DNA from: an uncultured archaeon
GTDB taxonomy: Archaea > Nanobdellota > Nanobdellia > Pacearchaeales > GW2011-AR1
Length of the DNA: 46,840 nucleotides
Assembly (NCBI GenBank): GCA_902385625.1
Contig: CABMGE010000026.1
Location: forward strand, 1 to 46,840
Reading direction: 5' to 3'
This document shows positions 40,045 through 46,840 of the stretch, piece after piece; positions within the stretch are counted from its first letter, which is position 1; every line of letters begins with the position of its first letter. The position numbers and the translations under genes are program-made. The notes under the pieces are model-generated. The model did no database searches. It saw nothing but the letters and a program-made list of their open reading frames with translations, and was not told the DNA's origin.

Positions 40045-40049
40045 TTTAG

Positions 40050-41123
40050 TTAGTCAGTTACAAAAGAATCTGTATCTCCAAAATCAGGGTCTACAGGTTT
40101 ATCCTTTGGGCCTAGTTTTTTACCCTTTACAGGAGGAACCCATTTAGTAGTGCTTATAGGTGCTTGATAAGAACCTTGTTGATAAGATTGAAATACTCTT
40201 TCTTTAAACTTTAATCCCTTTAGACTAGCTTTTTCTCTTATTTCACTTATTAGCTCTGTTAAATATGGTTTTCTTAACTCAGGGTCTGCATCTATCTGAT
40301 CAAGAATTTCTCCACGAACAATAATCTCTCTTCCTTTTTTTGCATTTTTTACATCTTCGAGTATATCTTTATAATCCCATATTTCTTCATCTATTTTTCT
40401 TTTTTCTCTTCTTTGGATAATCGTATCAAAATTCATTGCAGGACTATCAAATATTTTTTCAAGACATCTTACTAGATCTGTCCTACATTTTAGATAAGCA
40501 GGACTTATTGAAAATTTTGAAGTTCCTCCTATTTGAATATCATCAGAGTATTCATCAGGTGTTGCAACTGCTATTCCTCCTTCAGTTGAAAAATCTATTG
40601 GATCTTCAAATCCTGAAAATTTTGGATTTACTCCTGTAGATTGCACTGTTCCTTGATTATATGCTTTTACTCCTATTGGGTCTGATACATTCATGTTCTT
40701 GTCTTCTAATCCTGCAAATTCTTTTATTGTAAATACTCTTTTTTCTAAATCAGGAAGATATAAACCGCCTTCTGTAATTATTGTTTCTCTATGGGATTCT
40801 TCCATTGTAAGTACAAGACAATCTTTTGGAAATAAATCTTTGAATGTGAGTTGTTTTGGTTCATGACAGATAACATCGCTATCAGGATATAATTCAAGTA
40901 CTGCTTTTGCAGTATCTTCAGAAACTTTCATAAAGCTTGATCCTTTTCCATAATAACTTCCTCCACTATAGGAGGTATATGAGCCTCCACTGCTTGCACT
41001 TATTCCACGAGAAGCTATTCTTAATTCAAGTCCTCTTTTTATTGCCATTGCTTTTGTCAAATATTCTGCCATTGGACTTCTACATGTATTTCCAGTACAT
41101 ACAAAAAGTAAATTATTTTCCAT
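40050..41123 (-). CDS. Low-molecular-weight protein phosphatase with large insertion and C-terminal extension
   Basis: A 357-aa protein from the ATG at 41123, directly after the upstream stop. The P-loop is FVCTGNTCRSPMAE (C9-x5-R15) and the catalytic acid is in MNVSDPIG. The family is normally about 150 aa; here there is a Ser/Gly/Tyr-rich insert SSGGSYTSYSGGSYYGKGSS, about 50 residues inserted after DPIG, and about 110 extra C-terminal residues. Substrates may be phosphotyrosine or phosphoarginine. Confidence 0.85.
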   Translation of the reverse strand: MENNLLFVCTGNTCRSPMAEYLTKAMAIKRGLELRIASRGISASSGGSYTSYSGGSYYGKGSSFMKVSEDTAKAVLELYPDSDVICHEPKQLTFKDLFPKDCLVLTMEESHRETIITEGGLYLPDLEKRVFTIKEFAGLEDKNMNVSDPIGVKAYNQGTVQSTGVNPKFSGFEDPIDFSTEGGIAVATPDEYSDDIQIGGTSKFSISPAYLKCRTDLVRCLEKIFDSPAMNFDTIIQRREKRKIDEEIWDYKDILEDVKNAKKGREIIVRGEILDQIDADPELRKPYLTELISEIREKASLKGLKFKERVFQSYQQGSYQAPISTTKWVPPVKGKKLGPKDKPVDPDFGDTDSFVTD

Positions 41124-41124
41124 T

Positions 41125-42132
41125 TTAATCATCCTCACCCTGAGAATTATTTAGATAGTGTTTGATATGTATTGTTCCATTAAAAAATGCTTCAACAGCA
41201 AGAGGAACTCTGTCTTTTATTTTTACATCTCCAAGATCCAAATCTTTTGAAGATGCAAACATTCTTGCAACTTGATTTATTTTTTCTGGAAGTTCTGATT
41301 GTGGCATTGAACTAATCCTTCCTGCAACAATATCATTTTGATTGGTTATATCTTCAAAACCTAGTCTTGCAAGAACTTCTTGCACATAAATTGCTCTAGA
41401 TGGTGCATTAGAATATCTTTTTTCATTAGTATTATAAAATCTAACTTTGACTGAACCTGAATCAGTACCTGATAAGTTAACATCAAGGTATGAAAAGTGA
41501 CAGCCCATTTTTACTCTTGCAATTAATTTATCATCCAGCATTATTATTTTGTATCTTTCAGTTCCTGCTTTTCTTGGAGGATTTTTGTAAAAACTGAGTA
41601 TTGGTTCTAAGAGCCCTTGATTTTTATGGTTATCATATCTTAGTGCTGTGACTGAATTATCTCCAAAATATTCTTCTTCAACTTCTCCATCTTCGCTATC
41701 AAATAATTCTTCAAGAGAAGAGGAATGCAGGCATCTAACTAGATCATGAAGTGTACCACATGCTCCAAAATTATGGACTCCGTTTTCTTCTGAATAATTT
41801 ATTCTCTCTATTTCATCATATAAATCAAATTTAAATTCATTGCCGAAGGTCAAACATGCCATTGCTTTTTCAAGTCTATCTCCTGTTTTTGATTCTATTT
41901 CAAATAGTCGGGACATTAATCTTTTTTGATAGTCTGTATCACTTAAGGCTCCATAGGGCGTTCCCATTTTTTTTATACCTTTTAGAACCAGGTAATATTG
42001 ATCCATTGTAGCTTTAAAATCTGATCTTGTGAAGGCAGTTCTTAAATCGCTTAATGCGTTTAAGGTTTCATTGTTTTCAGTTTCAAGTTCTTGATAAGTT
42101 TTTATCATTGAACCCATTTTTTTGTCAGTCAT
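41125..42132 (-). CDS. Uncharacterised 335-aa protein of the dikinase unit
   Basis: A soluble protein, N-terminal half helical and acidic, C-terminal half with strands (YKIIMLDDKLIARVKMG, SGSVKVRFYN). Four cysteines and no known motif. It overlaps the PPDK-like gene by 4 nt, so it is probably made in proportion to it and may be its substrate or regulator. Confidence 0.55.
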   Translation of the reverse strand: MTDKKMGSMIKTYQELETENNETLNALSDLRTAFTRSDFKATMDQYYLVLKGIKKMGTPYGALSDTDYQKRLMSRLFEIESKTGDRLEKAMACLTFGNEFKFDLYDEIERINYSEENGVHNFGACGTLHDLVRCLHSSSLEELFDSEDGEVEEEYFGDNSVTALRYDNHKNQGLLEPILSFYKNPPRKAGTERYKIIMLDDKLIARVKMGCHFSYLDVNLSGTDSGSVKVRFYNTNEKRYSNAPSRAIYVQEVLARLGFEDITNQNDIVAGRISSMPQSELPEKINQVARMFASSKDLDLGDVKIKDRVPLAVEAFFNGTIHIKHYLNNSQGEDD

Positions 42133-44510
42133 TTTATTGCCTCCTGTGCCAGAGCAAGAGTTTCAAGATAGAGATCTTTGTTGTTTACTACTCTGTAAAC
42201 AGTTCCCTGAACAGTCACTAATTTGTTTAGGGGATTGTAATCTGTTGAAAGAACTTTTTTTGCTTTTGCCTTTGATGCTGCATATTTTAAAGCATTTGTT
42301 TGCATATAATATGCATCTTTTGTATTTATTTTTTTTGGAGCATTTTTAATTAGTTCTGCTAATTTAACTGCAAAGTTTATTTCGGTATTTGAACCAACAT
42401 CGAAATATTTTGATACTTCAGCATTATTAAGGCATTGAGTATTACCACTTTTGCAGTCTTCAACTTTTATTCCGCATGATCCACAAGTTTTAATGACTTT
42501 TACTTTTTGATGTTCATAAGTAAACTCTGCTCCATATACCAGCTGGGGTTTAGTGCTCTTTGGAGGAACTGCTTGACCTTCTGCAAGTTCTTCTAGTACT
42601 GCTTTTTTAAATTGGAATCTTCTTTCATCTCCTGAAAGCATTCTGAATGTTTCTTGTGAATATAATCCTATTACTGGTGGATTTGCATAGTTTCTTGCTT
42701 CGGTTAATGCACTTGTATATTCATTTCTTAGTTTTTCTTCTAATATTTTTCGATTAGCTTTATCTCCCTGGCAGACAAGTTTAATTCTTTCTAATTTTTC
42801 TTCTGTAAGACTTGGAACATAAATTACTTGATTAGTTTTTGGAGCTCTTCTTAGTTCATCAACATTTTTTGCAATAACTAGCATTTTTTGATCTACAAAT
42901 GGCCTTGAAAGTTCTAAAATTCCTTCTAGTTCATTACCAAAACCAACATCAATTAATTCAACACCACCTTTTATTATTTCTCCACCGTTTGCATTGATTG
43001 TTAAATAGTCTCCTTCTTCTAAAGGATAGCTATAGCCATTATGTATTCTTGATCCATTTCTTTTTAGTGAACTTACTCCAGTTACACAAGGTTTATTTTT
43101 TCCTCTTGCAATAACAATTGCATGAGATACTTGATTATCAGTACTTTCACTAGTAAATATTCCATCTGACTCTGATATTGCAGCAATATCTTCTGGATTT
43201 AATTTTTCTGTAAAGAAAATAGCTTTATAACCTGCTTCTTTTAATCTTCTAGTAAAACTTCTAGAGTATGCAAGTCTTCCGGTTACTATTCCTGGACAAA
43301 CAGCTGTTCCTTTAGCTAAAACCCTATATTCTTTATTTGGATTTATTGCTTTTTGCTGAAGATTTTTTAATTCTTCAACTTTAATTGAAGATATTGCTTG
43401 CTTTGGAGTTATTACTCCTTCTCTTGCACTATCAATTAACATTCTTATTGAAGCGATTGGAGTGCATCTACCTTTTCTTGTTTGTAAAATATAAGGTCTT
43501 CCTTGCTCTACTGTTGCTTCAACTTCTTGAATAGCTCCTCCGAATTTTATTTCTAAACTTGATCCTAATTCTTCAAATATACGATACATTTTATTATCAA
43601 GATTATCTAAAGAAAGGCTATTTCCTCCTGAAACTAATGCTTCTCCTTGTTCAGCTTTTATAAAACTTCCAAATAATCCTTTTTCTCCTGTGGATGGATT
43701 TCTTGTAAAAAATGTTGCTGTTAAACTATTGTTATCCCTATTTCCAAAGACCATTGACTGGACATTAACTGCAGTTCCTGCATCAGAAGTTATTCCTTCT
43801 ACTTTTCTATATTCTTGAACTCTTGAACTGTTCCAAGATTTAAATACAGCAGTGACTGCTTTTTCAAGTTGTTCTTCTGGAGACTCTGGAAATTTCAGAC
43901 CTAAATAATGGTCAATAAAATCAATTCCAGAAAAAGCCATTTCTCTTTTTGTTTTTTTAGAATCAGGTCTGAACATGTTGTCAAAATCCCTTATTCCATA
44001 TACATTTTTTGCAAAAGAAGATACAAGTCTGTTAAAGCAATCATCATAGAATTCTTCATTTCTTTTTTCAACAATTTCTTTATTTAATCCAATATTTAGA
44101 ACAGTATCCATTATACCTGGCATTGATACTACTGCTCCTGATCTTACTGATACAAGAAGAGGATTTTTAGCATATCCAAATCCCTTTTCAGTTGTTTGTT
44201 CAAGTCTTGCTAATGCAGATTTAACTTGAGCCTGAATTGTTTCATAACCTGTTTTTAATACTAATGGTGACGCTTCAGTTGTTATTGTAAATCCTGGTGG
44301 GACTGGAAAACCCATTTGAGTCATTTCTCCTAAATGTGCTCCTTTATTTCCTACAAGACTTAACATAGAAAGCCTGATATCCTTGAAATCAAATACAACA
44401 GGTTTTACTAATTGGTCTTCTATTGAAATAGGTAAATTTGGTTTTGGCACTACTGAGCCTGTGCTATTATGATTTGCAGATATTTCTTTAATTTCTTTAA
44501 CAGATTCCAT
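42129..44510 (-). CDS. PPDK-like dikinase with altered C-terminal (PEP/pyruvate) domain
   Basis: A 793-aa protein. Residues 40-350 are the pyruvate phosphate dikinase ATP-grasp domain: NKGAHLGEMTQMGFPVPPGF, SVRSGAVVSMPGIMDT, TFFTRNPSTGEKGLFG and ILQTRKGR. Residues 395-510 are the swivelling phosphohistidine domain with His463 in NQVSHAIVIARGKNKPCV. True PPDK then has a 350-residue barrel starting with GLCRTEHMF; here residues 615-624 read GLYSQETFRM, losing the Arg-Thr, and the rest is replaced by about 160 residues with a C-x2-C...C...C cluster (676-693). It can probably bind ATP and phosphorylate His463 but cannot act on pyruvate as usual. It heads a unit with two phosphatases. Confidence 0.8.
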   Translation of the reverse strand: MESVKEIKEISANHNSTGSVVPKPNLPISIEDQLVKPVVFDFKDIRLSMLSLVGNKGAHLGEMTQMGFPVPPGFTITTEASPLVLKTGYETIQAQVKSALARLEQTTEKGFGYAKNPLLVSVRSGAVVSMPGIMDTVLNIGLNKEIVEKRNEEFYDDCFNRLVSSFAKNVYGIRDFDNMFRPDSKKTKREMAFSGIDFIDHYLGLKFPESPEEQLEKAVTAVFKSWNSSRVQEYRKVEGITSDAGTAVNVQSMVFGNRDNNSLTATFFTRNPSTGEKGLFGSFIKAEQGEALVSGGNSLSLDNLDNKMYRIFEELGSSLEIKFGGAIQEVEATVEQGRPYILQTRKGRCTPIASIRMLIDSAREGVITPKQAISSIKVEELKNLQQKAINPNKEYRVLAKGTAVCPGIVTGRLAYSRSFTRRLKEAGYKAIFFTEKLNPEDIAAISESDGIFTSESTDNQVSHAIVIARGKNKPCVTGVSSLKRNGSRIHNGYSYPLEEGDYLTINANGGEIIKGGVELIDVGFGNELEGILELSRPFVDQKMLVIAKNVDELRRAPKTNQVIYVPSLTEEKLERIKLVCQGDKANRKILEEKLRNEYTSALTEARNYANPPVIGLYSQETFRMLSGDERRFQFKKAVLEELAEGQAVPPKSTKPQLVYGAEFTYEHQKVKVIKTCGSCGIKVEDCKSGNTQCLNNAEVSKYFDVGSNTEINFAVKLAELIKNAPKKINTKDAYYMQTNALKYAASKAKAKKVLSTDYNPLNKLVTVQGTVYRVVNNKDLYLETLALAQEAIK

Positions 44511-44597
44511 TTTTTAAGATATTTTATTTCAAAATATTCTGTTTAAGATGATTTATAAATCTTTCTATTTGTAACCTTTAGAGAGTAGTAAAAAGTT

Positions 44598-45683
44598 ATG
44601 GGAATGAAATTTAAAATCCAATATACTAGTTTTTATATGAAAAGCAAGATTATTCAGATTAGTGATTTGCATTTGGGATTTGATTCTAAAAAATCTGAAA
44701 AAGTCGAGGCTGTAGATCCGGGTTTAAAAAAGAGGGCAATAGAACTAATATCTGAAGAAAAGCCTGATGCAATACTTGTTACTGGCGATCTTGTTAATGT
44801 TCCTTTTGAGGAAAATTTCTCTCTTGCAACTAATTTTTTAAATTCTCTTCATAAATTTCCTTTAATGTGCATACCTGGAAATATTGATTATTATTCGCTT
44901 ATTTCAAGACCTCAAAAACCTATTTTAAAAGAAAGCTTAGAAGATAAAGTTGAAGAAAAACTTATTGTTTCTGAAGTAGAATTATTAAAAGATCCTTTTA
45001 GAGTGGACCGTTCTGATATGTTTCGATACTTAAATATTGGTTTGGTCAAAATTAAAGACAGGTATCATAATTTTTTTGAGTTTAATAAAGATTATAAAAT
45101 TTATAAAAAACTTGATTATTATTTGAAACATTTTAGTAGCGAACCTGTAATGAATGGACGTGGAATAAATTTTATTGGTTTTGATTCATTTATCGATATG
45201 GGAATTGTTCTTGAGGGAATAGCTAAAACAAACATGCCTGATAAGTCAATTTATCTGGCCAAAAGTATAGACGGTGAATTAAGCACAGAACATTTAAAAG
45301 ATAGACTTAAAAAAATAAAACCTGGAATTAATATTGCAGTTATACATCATCCAATATTTCCTATTCCACATCAAAATATGCTATATGGCGTATTTGAAAA
45401 TGGAGATTATGTCGCAAGGGAACTTTTAGAATCAGGAATTTCTTTATCTTTTTCAGGACATAAACACGTTCAGGGGTATACTTCTAGAAAAATAAAATTA
45501 TCCAATGGAGAGGAAAAAGATTTCCATGTTTGTACTGCAGGATCTTTGTTTAGTTCTGATATAAAAAAGCCCTACAAAGATAATTCTTTTAATATTATAA
45601 CTATAGAAGATCAAAATGTTAGTGTTGACTATCGAGAACTTAGGTCGGGATCTATTTCTAGGCTATGTTCGGTTGTTCTTTAG
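44598..45683 (+). CDS. Calcineurin-like metallophosphoesterase
   Basis: A 361-aa protein with metal motifs IIQISDLHLGFD, LVTGDLVN, CIPGNIDY, AVIHHPIFP and FSGHKHVQG. A start at 44598 has a TTTATAAATC box about 46 nt upstream and weak GAGAG; a start at 44637 (MKSKIIQISDLHLG) is also plausible and gives the family N-terminus. It overlaps the murI end by 26 nt, tail to tail. It is not closely similar to the other phosphoesterase in the window. Confidence 0.88.
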   Translation: MGMKFKIQYTSFYMKSKIIQISDLHLGFDSKKSEKVEAVDPGLKKRAIELISEEKPDAILVTGDLVNVPFEENFSLATNFLNSLHKFPLMCIPGNIDYYSLISRPQKPILKESLEDKVEEKLIVSEVELLKDPFRVDRSDMFRYLNIGLVKIKDRYHNFFEFNKDYKIYKKLDYYLKHFSSEPVMNGRGINFIGFDSFIDMGIVLEGIAKTNMPDKSIYLAKSIDGELSTEHLKDRLKKIKPGINIAVIHHPIFPIPHQNMLYGVFENGDYVARELLESGISLSFSGHKHVQGYTSRKIKLSNGEEKDFHVCTAGSLFSSDIKKPYKDNSFNIITIEDQNVSVDYRELRSGSISRLCSVVL

Positions 45684-46530
45684 GAATTTCATAAGGCACT
45701 ACTTTATTGACTTGAATTGGTCGAGTTAAATGAACAATTTCAATTTGATGTACATGAATAGTTGGAGATTCAAATACCATTAATTTATCTTGAAACTCTT
45801 GAACTCCTCCTGTTACGTAGAATATACTTCTTCCATTGTTCATTCCTCCAAACATTTTGTCTGTATGTGTTAAGAGATGATGAACTTCTTGGGCTGTGGA
45901 TATCCCGCTATCAATTAGTTTTATTTCTTCTCCTACAACTTTTTGTATTTGATTTTTTATAAGGGAGTAGTGTGTACATCCAAGTATAAGGGTATCAATT
46001 CCTTTTTCTTTTAATGGATTTAAGTATCTCTCGAGTTCAGTTATTAATCCAGGGGAGTGAGCTTCGTTTTCTTCAATATATGATGCAATCATCGGTGCAG
46101 GTTTTCCATAAACTTTTATTTCTGGATTTAGTTCTGCAATTTCATTTACATACATTTGGCTGTCAATAGTATTTTTTGTTCCAATAACTCCGATTAATCC
46201 AGATTTTGAGGTTACTACTGCTTCTTTAGAGGATGGTTTTATTACTCCTATTACTGGGATGTCAAGAAGATCTTCAAGAACTTTCCCAGCTCTTGCTGTC
46301 GCAGTATTGCATGCAATTACTATTGCTTTAACATCTTTTTCTTTTAGGAATTCTGCTATTTGGACTGAATAATCTACAACAACTTCAGGAGATTTAGAAC
46401 CATATGGGACTCTTCCAGTATCTCCAAAATAAATAAAGTTTTCTTTTGGAAGTATCTGCTTTAGTGCTCTTAAAACTGTTATTCCTCCAACTCCTGAATC
46501 AAAGATTCCTATTGGTCTATTGTCAGACAT
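45658..46530 (-). CDS. murI: Glutamate racemase
   Basis: A 290-aa enzyme converting L- to D-glutamate. Catalytic pair Cys74 in IVIACNTATARA and the second Cys in LILGCTHYS; substrate loops FDSGVGG and YFGDTGRVPYG. The ATG at 46530 is chosen because GGAGGAAAAA precedes it; the longer GTG start at 46542 would place this site inside the gene. MurI normally serves peptidoglycan, which archaea lack, so it may serve another D-Glu product or surface polymer. Confidence 0.95.
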   Translation of the reverse strand: MSDNRPIGIFDSGVGGITVLRALKQILPKENFIYFGDTGRVPYGSKSPEVVVDYSVQIAEFLKEKDVKAIVIACNTATARAGKVLEDLLDIPVIGVIKPSSKEAVVTSKSGLIGVIGTKNTIDSQMYVNEIAELNPEIKVYGKPAPMIASYIEENEAHSPGLITELERYLNPLKEKGIDTLILGCTHYSLIKNQIQKVVGEEIKLIDSGISTAQEVHHLLTHTDKMFGGMNNGRSIFYVTGGVQEFQDKLMVFESPTIHVHQIEIVHLTRPIQVNKVVPYEIPKEQPNIA

Positions 46531-46840
46531 TTTTTCCTCCACTTGATTTGTTTATTGCAATAGCTGCAGCCAAAACATATGGTTGCATTAATTTTTCAGC
46601 TTCTTTTGATAATATTGTTGGACTGCCTTTTCTAGCTAGACTTGTTATATAAGCATCTCGGTTAAAAGCTAATGTCTCAGTAGCATTTTGAATTGATACT
46701 GGTGCGATACAACCTATTCCATGACTTGCATATCCTCCAAAGTAAAACATTCTAGTATCGACCATGTGTGTTCCATCAGATAAATTGATTCCAGATGAAG
46801 TGATTCTTTCAGTTACCAAGCAAGGATATTGTACTGGGTA
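46523..46840 (-). CDS. Partial protein, N-terminus beyond the window
   Basis: An open reading frame running off the right edge, at least 105 residues. It includes DTRMFYFGGYASHGIGC and ends YVLAAAIAINKSSGGKNV. It overlaps the murI start by 8 nt, so the two are cotranscribed. Not recognised. Confidence 0.55.
   Translation of the reverse strand, partial: YPVQYPCLVTERITSSGINLSDGTHMVDTRMFYFGGYASHGIGCIAPVSIQNATETLAFNRDAYITSLARKGSPTILSKEAEKLMQPYVLAAAIAINKSSGGKNV

Overview
The window looks like archaeal DNA of the small-genome DPANN type (Woesearchaeota/Pacearchaeota-like; inferred, not proven). It is very AT-rich. Many genes have a TTTATAAA/TTTAAATA-type TATA box about 26 nt upstream of the start codon, which implies leaderless transcripts. 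The core genes are archaeal: RNA polymerase Rpo7 (E'), Spt4, transcription factor S, ribosomal proteins S24e and S27ae, archaeal GluRS and Elp3, a class III signal peptide pilin, and tRNA-Trp and tRNA-His. Mixed in are bacterial-type genes: UvrA (cut by the left edge), MetK, a bacterial-size Tgt, MurI, ScpA and, most strikingly, a sigma-70-like protein.

Layout. 1-8.9 kb: uvrA; a GNAT acetyltransferase; a YbjQ-like protein; tRNA-Trp; a PadR repressor facing a Cys-rich 46-aa peptide across tandem operators; a large protein with a nucleoside-phosphorylase-like end; a PIN/HTH pair; a second PIN nuclease; the sigma-70-like gene. 9.3-15.2 kb: one co-directional block encoding an Mpa/ARC-like AAA unfoldase, a ubiquitin-like protein ending in GG-YR, a 571-aa protein that could be E2-like, a JAMM protease and a two-domain E1. 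15.3-18.8 kb: rpo7, spt4, S24e, S27ae and scpA, with a 547-nt intergenic region full of RNA-like structure. 18.8-24.2 kb: an FHA protein, gltX, a pilin, tgt and small membrane proteins. 24.2-27.2 kb: tRNA-His, a HisG-HisE fusion, a LOG-family protein and HisRS in one tight unit. 27.2-34.3 kb: hypotheticals, a Trm9-like methyltransferase, a PHP phosphatase, a beta-helix surface protein with a small wHTH regulator, Elp3 and TFS. 34.5-39 kb: a HEVKH zincin-like protein, a Tat-exported protein, metK and a rhomboid. 39-44.5 kb: a four-gene unit with a PPDK-like dikinase whose PEP/pyruvate barrel has been replaced, an unknown protein, a low-molecular-weight phosphatase and a metallophosphoesterase. 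44.6 kb to end: another metallophosphoesterase, murI and a cut ORF.

Most notable. (1) The Ubl/E1/JAMM/AAA operon is a self-contained candidate ubiquitin-like conjugation and unfolding system. (2) A sigma-70 protein with regions 2, 3 and 4 plus a possible second region 4 sits in a genome with archaeal transcription machinery. (3) Three non-coding elements (about 3956-4082 +, 8951-9104 -, 22247-22370 -) share one secondary structure with covarying stems, and two hairpin loops (GURAA and UUUAC) that can pair. Each starts about 26 nt after a TATA box. One lies in the leader of the Cys-rich peptide, one lies upstream of the sigma gene and one stands alone. I know of no described family matching this. 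(4) The tRNA-His/HisG-HisE/HisRS unit has an imperfect duplication of the tRNA 3' end in its leader.

All assignments come from reading the sequence and known family motifs. No database search or folding program was run.
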